Positions 34,083 through 54,812 of a stretch of DNA of 64,000 nucleotides are shown here, in pieces. A model generated the notes under the pieces. That model worked only from the letters and a program-made list of their open reading frames with translations. It did not search any database and had not been told where the DNA came from. The stretch is from Jaltomata sinuosa (Eukaryota > Streptophyta > Magnoliopsida > Solanales > Solanaceae), in contig QJPP01000309.1 in assembly GCA_003996215.1 (NCBI GenBank), forward strand, positions 735,001 through 799,000, written 5' to 3'. The translations under genes were made by a program, and so were the position numbers. How positions within the stretch are numbered: position 1 is the stretch's first letter; each line of letters opens with the position of its first letter.

Positions 34083-36112
34083 GTTGGAACCTAGAGTTAG
34101 AGGGTCAGAAGTATCGGAAACTGAAGATCAAGATACGGTCAAGCAAGAACTCACGGCTGAAGAGAGGAATGACAAACTGAGAGATTTAACTCAAATGTTC
34201 TCATGTGTATGGTCCTTTCATTGTCCCTACAAGCTTTGACAGAAATGAAGATCATTGTGGAAAAATCCTCTATTTTTTTAATTGCTTGAAATTCGTAGAT
34301 TTTATGTTTAATGATAAAAGATAAATCGTGGAAGAGCAAATCTGGCTGTCATTGTTAGCTATATCGTCTTCTGAATAAGTACATGACCATGTATAAGAAA
34401 GAAGAGACAAATTGCTCTGCAGACAAATTTGTCATCAATCTTTCGTAGTAGTAGTATTTCCTTCTTTATATAGTTGTGATCTTTGCTTTCCAGGCTAGGA
34501 AGCTTGATTTCCTAATTCAACAAGAAGATACCGGAAATCAAGAGGAATTTGACAGGAATATAGCCGGGGCAATAAACAAAGAGGCTCTTGAAGTAGCCGT
34601 TACCACAGATAATGCTCGGAATATACCACCACATGATCTGGCTGCCACGACACCCCAGTTGGCATATCCACTAGACAGGATTATTTCCAAAGGAGAGTGG
34701 GATTATCTTTTGGATGTTTTTGAACTCACGAAAGCTGGAGCAGAAATTGCACCTGATCTTTATCCATGCTTCGTTTGCAACAGATCCTACAAATTGGAAC
34801 ATATACAGGTACTAAATGCTTAAAATTTCATATTGTGAATGAGTCATGAGTTTAGTGGTGTATGCATGTTGCTGATTTGAAGCCACAGAGCACAAGAGAC
34901 ATTGATAGCAGTGCTGCTTTTTCCCTACATTCTAATATTCAATGTTTGTACCAATTGGGCTATGACCATACTGATCCTTAAAAATTGACTTTCAAAGCTG
35001 TAAGCACTTCTACTATGGTCAATGGCTGGCCCGCGTGTATGGGTGGGATGCACATCAGCACGTGCACTCATTAACTTCGGAAAAAGTTATGCATATGTAT
35101 GTGTATATACCTTGAGGAACTCATGTATATTTAACTGTGCACCCTAATAAACAGAAGGGTGCTTGGGCGTTGGTTGAAGTTGTTGCTTTCCTAGCTGCTA
35201 CCCCGGATTGAATCTGAAATGTCACCTTTCCGTTAATATTTATTAGTTTTTGTTTTAATATAGAGGGCATATAACAACAAAAGTGACGTATCCAGGATTC
35301 AAACCTGCATCGATTTGTATATTTTGCACACCCTTGACCACTGAGCTATCACTCTCAACTGTTTCAACAAAGTTAAAGTTTTAAGTATTAGCTTGGAACC
35401 ATATTTGACCTATATACTTGTATTTTCGCCACTACTCATGCCACTAATGACCAGTCCTACATGACATTTTCTCTCAGTCATTATTGAAAGTTTCACTAGC
35501 GCCTATGTTAGGATAATGGTACCCCTGGTTTTCAACCGCCTCTGACTGTGGTGGTCTTATTTACACTATAGCGAGGTTTGATGTGCATAGATTGATTATA
35601 ACTATCTTTTCCGTGTATTAGCAGTGAATACTTCATTCATATTAGATCCAACAGTTCCATATTTTCCTTCTCCAGCATGCCAAAACTCACCTACTTTATT
35701 GTAGGACGAAGATGAGAAGAAAAGGCTGGCAGGCATATTTTCATTCATTACTCATCTTGTTAAGTTCAAGGATAAACATTCTATGATTGGAGTAGCATCT
35801 GCAAAACATCACAAGATTCCTGACATCTTGTACCAGAAGTTCTCTTCGATGTTTGCTGTTTCAGATTCAAAAAGGCTTCCGAATGAGAAAACAAATCTTC
35901 TTATCAGTTATGTGTTGGTGCTTACTCTCTTTGCTGATGATTTTCGTAGCGATCCATCTGATATAGCCAAAGATTTGAGGATAAATGCTGTAGCATTGCG
36001 GCCTCACTATGATTACTTGGGCTGCGAGCTTGTTCGTGAGAAAAATGTACTGTTGGCTACACTTGCTGCTCCACTTGAATTTCCAACTCTAAAGAGGAAG
36101 AGAAGAAGGTAG
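34083..36112 (+). CDS. RPA49: RNA polymerase I subunit A49-like, C-terminal exons only (probable 5'-truncated copy)
   Basis: RPA49 is a Pol I-specific subunit aiding rRNA gene initiation and elongation in the nucleolus; its C-terminal tandem winged-helix part binds DNA. Exons: 34083-34206 (ELTAEERNDKLRDLTQM), 34494-34808 (QLAYPLDRIISKGEWDYLLD, PDLYPCFVCNRS), 35705-36112 (ending PLEFPTLKRKRRR). The three join in one frame without stops, about 281 residues. The family is normally over 400 aa. The first exon starts mid-codon, and the N-terminal dimerisation region is not found upstream in this window. A few residues between LTQM and RKLDFL also appear missing relative to what I recall of the family. 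The C-terminal domain looks intact. I read this as a 5'-truncated duplicate, probably a pseudogene. Confidence 0.8.
35268..35372 (-). mobile_element. tRNA-like SINE fragment, minus strand
   Basis: Read on the minus strand it has TAGCTCAGTGGTCAAGGG (A box) and GGTTTGAATCCTGG (B box) at tRNA-like spacing. It is in the intron before the last RPA49-like exon. It does not look like a functional tRNA because the acceptor stem is not evident. Confidence 0.5.
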
Positions 36113-37110
36113 ATGATAGATTCTCTTTTACGTAGTTAATAGAGTAATATAGAAGAGTCAATTGGTCTCGTCTCGAGTAGGACACCGGTGATCTCTACAT
36201 TCATCTATCTAATTTCTAAATGCGTTTTCAACTTGCCTATAATTTGAAACTTCATTAAGCTATTTTAATAAGTACTTTGTTTTTCAAAAAAAAAATTCAA
36301 TGAATGGGTTGAAAAATGGCTATTTTTGAATTTTACCTTATTTTTATCCTCTTTGAGGAATGTAAAGTATGCAAAATAAAGCTTATAATTTCAATATATA
36401 AATAGATAACAATTGGCGTAAATATTTCATGTAAAGCTAAATTTGAACTTCTAATGTATCAATAACCCCAATTTCGATCACAAGTAAGTTTTCAAATAAG
36501 CTAGGTATCCAAAGTTCCTCTTCCTCCTATAAGAAAAACAATTTCTCCACAAAAGTTTTTTAATCATTTGTGGGTGCTCTTTTGAGATGTATATACATGA
36601 CTTCACAGTTCACTCTATAAATTCGAACCTAAATTTTGCTTAAAAAAAATTATATTTTTCCACTAGCAAGAAGAATGTCATGGACATTTTGTACTATATA
36701 CATCCAATACTATTTATGAATTCCATGTCTTGCAATTACGTTATCCCTGCCTATCAACCTGATATAAATTAAGAAACACAATCTACGTTTTAATCATTTA
36801 TTCAAATCTATAAAAAACACATAATTTCAAGAAACTTAGGTATAAAAAGACTTTTGATGCTTTTAGGTTTTCTTTAATCCTAAAAAAAATGTAAGTCCTT
36901 TTTCTCTTGAAAAAAGACTCGAAGTATCTCTTTTATAAAGAATCCAAAATAACTTATAAATGATTTATTTGGAGAAGGAATGTGTGGAATCAAGAAAGTA
37001 TTTAGCGAAAAACAAGGAATAAGTTTGCACAATTGAACACATATAAATTTTGTCACTTTGTCAGAGTTAAAATTTGTGAACAATTTAGCAAGATATATAG
37101 CATGAAAATA
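36113..37110. other. AT-rich intergenic DNA
   Basis: No gene or named repeat seen. It contains the 3' end of the RPA49-like copy. Confidence 0.4.
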
Positions 37111-37629
37111 ACATTAAGTAGGGGTGGACATTTGGTTATTCGGTTCGGTTTTTCAAAATTTCGATTCGTTTTTTTTGGTTTTCGGTTATGAGAAAGGGGT
37201 ACCGAAAACCGAACCGAAATTAATTCGATTCGGTTCGGTTCCGATTTATCGAATTCGATTTTTTCGGTTCTGGGCCGTCTTAATGGGTCGGTTTTCTCTT
37301 CTTTGTTTAGGTACCAAATTTTATGGGAACTGCTCTTGAACTAGCCCGACTGCTATTTTACGTGATGTATTACAAGTTCACTAAGAGACAGAATGCAGAA
37401 AAGCAAGCCCAAGGAGAGCTGAGCCTACCTGAGGCCCAAAAGAAAATGAGTAACAATGCAAGCAGGAAATTACATGGAGTGTCCTCAAAAGTGAGTGGTA
37501 TTCAATTTATGCCCCTCATAAGAAGAGTCTTTAAAAAATACCCTTCCTTCCTTTTTATGTATAGAACATATACATTTTTGCCCCTCTACACCATAACTCT
37601 CCATGTTCATTTGTCTCTCAACTTTTAAT

Positions 37630-38035
<406 letters not shown>

Positions 38036-38103
38036 TTTTTGCTAATGAACAAAAAAAGTTGGATAATCCGCAAAGAAGATCTTCTTTCTTTGAAATCGAA
38101 GTA

Positions 38104-39085
38104 AACTTAAGAGCGTGCTGTGTTGTTTGGAAGTCCTTTGGAACAAGTCTTGCCTCTAAGACAAATGTTATAGAACATCTCATAAATCAAGACACAATGA
38201 GGTAGTGTCAAGCCTTGCTCGTGGGCCATAACTTGTTGTTTGAAAAATTCTTGAGCTAAGTCTTACCTCTAAAGCAAGAGTTATAGAGCATCTCATAAAT
38301 TAAAACACAATGAAGTAGTGTTAACTCTTGCCCATGGGGCATAACTTATTTTTTGGGAGGCCCTTGGGCTAAGTCTTTCCTCTAAGGCAAACGTTATAGA
38401 GTATCTCATGATCAAGACATAATGTGCTAGTGTCAACTCTTGCCAATGAGGCGTAACTTGTTGTTTGAAAGTCTTTGAGCTAAGTTATGCCTCTAAGGCA
38501 AGAGTTATAGAGCATCACATAAATCAAGACACAATGTGGTAGTGTCAACTCTTGCCCATGGGGCATAATTTGTTATTTGGAAGTCCTTGGGTTAAGTCTT
38601 GCCTCTTAGGCAAGCATTGTAGAGCATCCCATAAATCAAGCACAATATGATAGTGTCAACTCTTGCCCATGGGGCGTAACTTGTTGTTTGAAAGTCTTTG
38701 GGCTAAGTCTTGTCTCTAAGGCAAGAGTTACAGAATGTCTCATAAATCAAGACACAATAAGGTAGTATCAAGTCTTGCTCGTGGGGCATAACTTGTTGTT
38801 TGAAAATCCTTGAGCTAAGTCTTGCCTCTAAAGCAAGAGTTATAGAGTATCTCATAAATTTAGACATAATGAAGTAGTGTGAACTCTTGCCCATGGAGCG
38901 TAACTTGTATTTTTTGAGAGGTCCTTGGGCTAAGTCTTGCCTCTGAGGCAAGTGTTATAAAATATCTCATAAATCAAGACACAATATACTAGTGTCAAGT
39001 CTTGCTTATGGGCGTAATTTTTTGTTTGAAAGTCTTTGGGCTAAGTCTTGCCTCTAAAGCAAGAATTATAGAACATCTCATAAAA
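38104..39085. repeat. Tandem satellite, ~112-bp unit, about 8.7 copies
   Basis: The word TAACTTGTTGTTTG or a variant recurs near 38229, 38342, 38454, 38566, 38678, 38790, 38902 and 39015, a constant 112-113 bp apart, with a partial first unit from about 38104. Each unit holds a small palindrome of the form CTTGCCTCTAAGGCAAG and the phrases CATCTCATAAAT and CAACTCTTGCCCATGGGGC. No long frame runs through it, so it is not a protein repeat. Confidence 0.9.
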
Positions 39086-39093
39086 AAAATAAA

Positions 39094-39475
<382 letters not shown>

Positions 39476-39970
39476 ATAAAAGTTGAGAGATAAATGAGCA
39501 TTGATAGTTATTTAAAAATATTTAAGGTGTAGAGGGGTAAAAAGGTAATTGCTCTATACATGAAAAACAAAGAAGACTATTTTTGTAAGACCATTTTTAT
39601 GGGGGGCAAAAATACAAAGCCACTCCCTTTAAAGGGCATTTGTGTAGTTGTCCCAAATGCAAGAGTTTAATTTAGAGTTTTCAGAAACTTAAAAAAGTGG
39701 GTTTGGTAGGATGAAAATAAGTCATTTTCTGTTTTTGGTTGTCTGGAAAAAAAATAAAAAAATATTGAAATTAAAATTTTTTTGGTTAAACCGAAAAACC
39801 AAAAACCCGGTATCCTAAAACCGAAAACCGAACCGAATATCGTAATTTTTAAAAAAATAGAACCGAAACCGAACCGAAAAACCGAAAAAATCGAAACCGA
39901 AAAACCGAATTAGTTCGGTTCGGTTCTGTTTTTCGATTTTTCGGTATTTATGTCCACCCCTAACATTAAG

Positions 39971-40493
39971 TATTATCAGTTCGATAAATTTTATAGATAA
40001 TTGAACACATGTAAATTTTACTAATTCATCTAGACTTATATTAACAAGATAGGTAAAATAAATATTTGGGTACAATCAAACAACACGGGCAAGTTATACC
40101 CATCTAGCAGAATTTATAAATAATTTGCCCAAAATTATTTTAGTCCGACATAACAAAATATGTTCATTTGACAAAACTTGTCAACAATTTTCATTACTCG
40201 CGCCAGCATAACTTGTGAAAACATAATTTCACATCTCCCTCTCGAAAAATATTTTCTTATGAAAAAATGATGATGCACTTGTGAAAGAAAAAATAAATTC
40301 ACTTTAGCATATTAGAAAAATATTTTTCTTTTCCTATTTTACCCCTGTCACTTCATTTATGGACAAGTGAGCTAAAGGAGTAGAATTGGACAACTTTAGC
40401 GGCCGGAGGCCTTCAGCCCTTGGTGCTCCAAACCCTTAAACCCTGAACCTCCATTGTCGATCTATACAAGAAATTAACATCCCATTCCACACA
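39971..40493. other. AT-rich spacer and promoter region of mitochondrial RPS2
   Basis: No repeat recognised. The last 150 bp before the ATG at 40494 are likely promoter and 5' leader. Confidence 0.4.
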
Positions 40494-41147
40494 ATGACAA
40501 TCCATTCAGTAGTAATCCAAAAGCTCCTTAGCACTAACGCCCATTTGGGTCGTCGTGTGGCTGCACACCACTTCAAAATCTACTCACATGGTTCCCGTAA
40601 CGCAATGACAATCATAGATTCCGATAAGACATTGATCTGTCTACGTAACGCTTGTTCCTTCATTGGTGAACTTGTTCGCCACAGAGCTCGATTCATTTTC
40701 GTCAATACCAACACCCTTTTCGATGAGATTATCGATCAGATGACGAAAACGATTGGATGTAGGAATGATACTTCTTGGCGTCTTGGAGGCTTTTTAACAA
40801 ACAGTTCGAGTCCAAGAAAGTTTAGAGGTAGGAATAAGAAGTTGAACCTTACGGCTATACAGCCACCTGATTGTGTGGTGATATTTGATACGGAGAGGAA
40901 GTCTTCGGTGATTCAAGAGGCTGCTAAGTTGCAAATACCCATTGTGGGTCTTGTCGATTCGAGTATGCCGTTGGATATTTACAAGAAAATTACCTATCCT
41001 GTGCCTGCCAATGACTCAGTGCAATTTGTGTATTTGTTTTGTAATTTGATTACAAAGACTTTCCTTTCCGAGCAGAGAAGGTTGAATGCTGCCTTGGGAG
41101 CTTCTGCAATTGCAAAGCCTGAAATTAGGTACCATCACTTAGTATAG
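40494..41147 (+). CDS. RPS2: Mitochondrial ribosomal protein S2 (nuclear gene, intronless)
   Basis: Component of the small subunit of the mitochondrial ribosome. The 217-aa product starts MTIHSVVIQKLL and carries AHLGRR, the MTIIDSDKTLICLR strand, FVNTN.LFDEII, the PDCVV.FD.ERKSSVI.EA region and VDSSMPLD..KKITYPVPANDS near the C-terminus, all hallmarks of the uS2 family. From memory it matches the nuclear mitochondrial S2 of other eudicots in length and start. As there, no long separate presequence is obvious. In many eudicots rps2 moved from the mitochondrion to the nucleus. The flanking DNA here is plainly nuclear: the neighbours are nuclear transposons and an intron-rich nuclear gene. Confidence 0.93.
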   Translation: MTIHSVVIQKLLSTNAHLGRRVAAHHFKIYSHGSRNAMTIIDSDKTLICLRNACSFIGELVRHRARFIFVNTNTLFDEIIDQMTKTIGCRNDTSWRLGGFLTNSSSPRKFRGRNKKLNLTAIQPPDCVVIFDTERKSSVIQEAAKLQIPIVGLVDSSMPLDIYKKITYPVPANDSVQFVYLFCNLITKTFLSEQRRLNAALGASAIAKPEIRYHHLV

Positions 41148-42285
41148 TATTTGATTTTCCCCTTAAAATGCCTAAACAGTGTGTTGTTGTGCTTGTTTTG
41201 GCCGTCGATGAATTGAAATTCGTACATGTGTGTTTATTACTGACTATCTCAATGACTTAACGGGGATATTATGTTCACTATACGATTTCATAAAACTATC
41301 TGTATTTCACACTCACTGAGGTAAAATGTATATAGGAGACTAGCTGATATGGGGGAAATTTGAGGGGTTTAACTTTTACCTATTTGATTACATTATTTTG
41401 ACGGTTGGATAATGAATGATACACAATGGCGTTTAAAACTAGGAGAAAAGGATTTGGTTGCCTATTTTCATCGATGAATAATACCGATGGATATGAATAT
41501 TGAAACATGGCTGCCTCCAACTTTATGGCAACCATAGCTTTTAGATGTCTTTTGAGAATATAAAGGAGTTATCTTTGAGGCTGGGTAACAAGCTAGAATC
41601 ACGGTAAGACTAAAAAAGAAGAAAAGCTGTTCTAGAATTTACTAGGAATAACACCAGAAGTTATAGTCTAAAGTACCTTCTCAAGAAAAGCGAAGTATAA
41701 ATGTCTGAAGTAGCAGCAAAAGCTTCAGTTAAATTATTAGAACTAATTAAGAACCACCCAATTAACATGAAAAGCAATACCATGGAAATTTCACCTTACT
41801 TGACTTATAAAAGAGATAGCAAAGTGAGCAAGCTTCATATGTTTGGCCAATAATTTAAGACTGAGTAGCTGTACATTCTAAAATTGACTGACACATAATT
41901 AGATAGGCTGAGAGTTTGGCCTAAAGAGAATGAGTATATGATATAATTCTTTGCACAAATGAAATGAGAGGTTTAACGTTTGCTCCTCATGTATCTTATT
42001 TGCTATGTTTTCTTGCTTTTGCTGGCTTGAGAGTAATAATTTTGATAAGCAGGCTTGAGATTTTGATATTTGTGGATGTTTTTATGCATGATTAATAAAA
42101 TTTAGTGAACCTTATGTTCGAACTATATTTGCTGCTTCATGTGTTTTTCTGGTATAGTCATGCTTTTAGGAGTATTTGTTTCTTGATAAGTCAAAAGGTT
42201 ACATTAATAAGCACCAAGTCTGTTTCAAGATATATGCACAAGATGTGCGTGTGACACTGCTTGAGTCATACATCGTCTTCAACCA
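41148..42285. other. Spacer downstream of RPS2
   Basis: Presumed 3' UTR followed by AT-rich DNA without recognisable genes or repeats. Confidence 0.35.
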
Positions 42286-42289
42286 AATT

Positions 42290-42520
42290 TGACCAGCTAT
42301 TCATACACATGGTCTTTTCTCCTTGCCCCAAAAATACAAGTGAAATAAAAATGATCTTTTAATGCTTTCTGCATTGTTCCCACTATTATGGAACAGTCTC
42401 CTACTCTGTTCATTTCATATACTCCAAAAAAGACAAGGTGTTGTCTTCCATGTTGCCTTCCTTTCATTGTCGATCCTCTCCAATCTCCAAGTTGTAATTT
42501 CTTCTTCCACAGCTCTTGAT
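42290..42520 (-). pseudogene. Remnant of an L1-type LINE (C-terminal reverse-transcriptase/zinc-finger region)
   Basis: On the minus strand, shifting between frames, the text reads WKTTPCLFWSIWNERNRRLF followed by SIKRSFLFHLYFWGKE. This resembles the C-terminal domain of plant L1 LINE ORF2 (the W..W.ERN.R pattern). Stops and frameshifts show it is dead. Confidence 0.5.
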
Positions 42521-42686
42521 AACATAACACCCAAGAGATATTAAACAATGAGAATGCAATGGTTTATACTTGTCCAGCCAAATCCACAATGCAACAAGAG
42601 ATGATTGGTTTGTTATCAGCTTACGTAATTGGAAAACCACTTATTTATCTTATTGTTACTGATCTGATGATTCAATTTTGTCTAAC

Positions 42687-42706
42687 GATCTCTTCCTGAT
42701 CTCTAG
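42687..42706. repeat. Perfect 20-bp target-site duplication (left copy)
   Basis: The 20 bases here recur exactly at 43163-43182, bracketing the LINE fragment at 42707-43162. Confidence 0.85.
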
Positions 42707-43162
42707 AAGTATTGGAGGGAGGTAATTAGACGTGACATGGATCAGTTACAGCTTACTGAGGACATGACCCTAGATAGGAAGGTGTGGAGGAAGAGTATTA
42801 GGGTAGATGGTTAGTAGGAGTGTTTGGTTTTGTGGTCCGGGTTAGTAGTCATAGGGCTATGCGGGTAGTGTCTTGTTCTTGGTTTTTTGGCATGTTTGTT
42901 GTGTTGGGTTGGTAGACTGTGGTTTTATTTTGTGATAGTCGTGTTTATGTTATTATATGTTGCTTTGGGGCTATCTATTGTTTCTTGTTCTTGTTCTTGT
43001 TCTTATACTATGTTTGTTGGTTTGTAAACTGTTTTTGCTTTGAGCCGAGGGTCTATCGGAAATAGCCTCTCTACCTCACCCCTGAGGTAGTGGTATGGAC
43101 TGCGTACACTCTACCCCCCAGACCCCACTGTATGGGAATATACTGGGTATGTTGTTGTTGTT
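42707..43162 (+). mobile_element. 5'-truncated RTE-type LINE
   Basis: Begins in the reverse-transcriptase tail (WREVIRRDMDQLQLTEDMT, then DRKVWRKSIRVDG). It continues through the 3' end typical of this Solanaceae repeat (GAGCCGAGGGTCTATCGGAA, CCTCACCCC, CTGCGTACACTCTACCC, CAGACCCCACT, ACTGGGTATG) and ends in GTTGTTGTTGTTG. An exact 20-bp duplication flanks it. Confidence 0.85.
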
Positions 43163-43220
43163 GATCTCTTCCTGATCTCTAGTTATAGAATTGCTACACA
43201 TGTACACCGAAGTATTTAAG

Positions 43221-43612
43221 TAGGCGTTTGTCCGTGAAAACCAAAAACATATTACTTTATTTGAAATTTTTGAAGTTGGAGTTGCAGTTGTGTTTGGCCA
43301 TAGTATTTGGAGTTAATATTTAGAATTCAAATGTATTTTAAAAAAAAATGATTTTTTTTTTTGAACATGCAATATAATTCAAATGGGGTTATTTTATGAA
43401 ATGAAAAATTTAGAATTTTTCTGAAAAAAAATAAAATTAAAAAGTGAAAAAAGTGAAACCAAATAAAGTGGAAACAACTCTTGAGGTATTCTCCAAAATC
43501 CTAAATACAACTTCAAGTTGTATTTGGTGTTTTTATGGCCAAACAGAAATTTCGGAATAAAGTGAATAAATATTTCGGAATAGAGTGAATAATATTCATG
43601 GCCAAACGGGTC
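43221..43612. mobile_element. MITE with GGCGTTTG / CAAACG ends
   Basis: Left end GGCGTTTGTCCGTGAAAACC, right end CATGGCCAAACGGGTC. AT-rich interior with no frame. Related to the element at 52431. Exact borders uncertain. Confidence 0.5.
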
Positions 43613-43705
43613 GTAAAACAGTTTTGGTATCTAGATATAGTATAGAGAGTTGTAATTCTGAATGTTTAAGTGCGTCTATTATAACTTCATTGATTACAGG
43701 CAGTA

Positions 43706-43744
43706 CCCCACTTTGTGGGATTATACTGGGTATGTTGTTGTTGA
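43706..43744 (+). mobile_element. Extremely short (39 bp) 5'-truncated LINE/SINE 3' end
   Basis: Contains only CCCCACTTTGTGGGATTA, ACTGGGTATG and GTTGTTGTTG, the last bases of the element at 42707. It is bracketed by TTGATTACAGGCAGTA (43690-43705) and TTGATTTCAGGCAGTA (43745-43760), 15 of 16 bases identical. Confidence 0.75.
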
Positions 43745-43748
43745 TTGA

Positions 43749-53151
<9,403 letters not shown>

Positions 53152-53903
53152 ATGGTATTCTGCAATATGAATGTATATCTTAATTCGAAGAGGTATTTAT
53201 CGTCATTCCAGATGATTACAAGCCTGAAGAATTTGAAGGGAGTCCCCATCAAACCTGCATTGGATGTTTATGAAAAATGACAGGCATCAGAATTTTGTTG
53301 TAATAAAGGTTGTTTTTTCTACAGTTCCTAGATTGAGTTTTCTTTCGGAAGGAAAGTAGAGATAGTGAAGAGCAAAAGAAAGCATCATAAATGTGTCATC
53401 GATTATTATTGACAATTGAGTTAACCATTTTCCGCAGTCGAAAATTAGAATTATGAAAAGCTCATGGAAAGATGAGAATTGTAGCTTTATGCTGATTAGT
53501 CTGACTACAAAATAGGTAAACAATTTATCTATTTTTTTCTTCTTTTTAATCTCTGTAATCAGTTACGAGGGAGACCCAAGAGTTTCCCTTGACACACATT
53601 TGTCACTCTTGGGAGTGGAACATATATATTCTTTTGGAGAAAATTGTTTACCTAAGAAAGTATTTCAGAAATCGTGGCACCATTAAAGGGGAAAGTTATT
53701 AGCCTAAAGCCATCAATTGACAAGAAATATTGGCCCAAAATATATATTTATTCCTTCTGGCGGGCATAGCAAATACATATTTACCATCCTCAATGAGGGA
53801 CAGATTCAAATAGCCAAATCCACACTCACCAATATAGCTGCCACTTGTGCAACTGATGAGATGCAAAGATGTCCAAGTCAGTAAGACCTTGGCAAAAGAA
53901 TAT
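53152..53903. other. 3' flanks of the converging UGPase-like and HIBADH-like genes
   Basis: No further exons recognised with confidence. From about 53760 to 53903 lies the probable 3' UTR of the minus-strand HIBADH-like gene. Words such as the complement of AAGTGGCAGCTATA are shared with the 3' flank of the plus-strand copy. Confidence 0.45.
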
Positions 53904-54812
53904 TCACTTGCCATTGATCCTCTCTATAACAGTAATAAGCCCGTGAATACCAAGCTTTCCATCTCCATTAGCAACCATGGCGGAAAACAACTGCTTAGAC
54001 AATGCAGCACCAGGCAATGCAACAACATCGTCACCCTCCTCCGCGCCAACATCTAAACCCATACCCAAGTCCTTGACTATATACTCAGTGAACCCACCAG
54101 GCCTAAAATCTCTCTCAATCATTCTTTCTCCAAACAATTCCATAATTATAGAACCAGCTGCTCCTCCCTTCACTGCCTCCACAAACTTCCTCTTATCCAA
54201 TCCCGCCTTCTCTGCGAATACCAATCCTTCACTCAACCCCAGCAAGTTCCCCACACCGACTATCTGATTCGCAATTTTACAGCTTTGCCCCTTTCCTGGA
54301 CCACCCACAAAAGTGGCCTTACCCAACACATGAAACAAAGGGTTTAACCACTTGACCACATCCTCATTTCCACCAGCAAGAATCGCCAATTTCCCTTCCC
54401 TAGCCCCAATATCTCCTCCAGACACAGGAGCATCAACAGCCCAGCAATTCTTCTCACGAGCAGCATTAAAAATTTGCTCAGCGAGAACCGGTTGACTGCT
54501 TGTGTGATCTACAATGACGGTGCTGGGGTTGAGAGATGAAATCAGACCCTCTAAAACAATTTGTCGAACATCTGGTGGAGCACCCAGCATAGTGAAAATA
54601 ACATCACTACTGCGAGCAAGATGAGCTGGGGAATCAGCTAGATGAGCACCTTGGGTTTGGAGGTGAACAACTTTAGAAGGATTGCGGGCGTATATTGTGA
54701 GGGGATAGCCAACAGAGAGAAGACGAGATGCCATGGCACCACCCATTATGCCTGTCCCTATCCATCCTATGCGTGTATGTGTCGGGTATATGGGAGTTGG
54801 GAAGGAAGTCAT
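53904..54812 (-). CDS. 3-hydroxyisobutyrate dehydrogenase-like protein, copy A (302 aa, intronless)
   Basis: Beta-hydroxyacid dehydrogenase family: NAD(P)-dependent oxidation or reduction of small 3-hydroxy acids or semialdehydes. It has the Rossmann-fold motif IGWIGTGIMGGAMA near residues 15-28, the substrate motif APVSGGDIGAREGKL near 128, the catalytic-lysine helix GKGQSCKIANQ near 175-185, and the C-terminal KDLGMGLD and LFSAMVANGDG segments. It closely follows the Arabidopsis HIBADH-like 2/3 type from memory. No organelle presequence is obvious, so a cytosolic location is inferred. The frame is intact. Copy B lies in divergent orientation about 2.9 kb away. The true substrate cannot be told; glyoxylate or succinic semialdehyde reductases are relatives. 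Confidence 0.92.
   Translation of the reverse strand: MTSFPTPIYPTHTRIGWIGTGIMGGAMASRLLSVGYPLTIYARNPSKVVHLQTQGAHLADSPAHLARSSDVIFTMLGAPPDVRQIVLEGLISSLNPSTVIVDHTSSQPVLAEQIFNAAREKNCWAVDAPVSGGDIGAREGKLAILAGGNEDVVKWLNPLFHVLGKATFVGGPGKGQSCKIANQIVGVGNLLGLSEGLVFAEKAGLDKRKFVEAVKGGAAGSIIMELFGERMIERDFRPGGFTEYIVKDLGMGLDVGAEEGDDVVALPGAALSKQLFSAMVANGDGKLGIHGLITVIERINGK

Noticed and set aside
35268..35372. tRNA gene candidate (minus strand, A and B boxes present); also considered for 20778-20860
   Set aside because: The boxes are followed by SINE bodies, and no acceptor stem or anticodon arm can be folded.
53210..53279. Possible extra UGPase-like terminal exon (MITSLKNLKGVPIKP... frame to the TGA at 53279)
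   Set aside because: The exon at 53110-53151 already gives the family-like C-terminus DIGPSSL followed by a stop. The later frame has no counterpart in UGPases.
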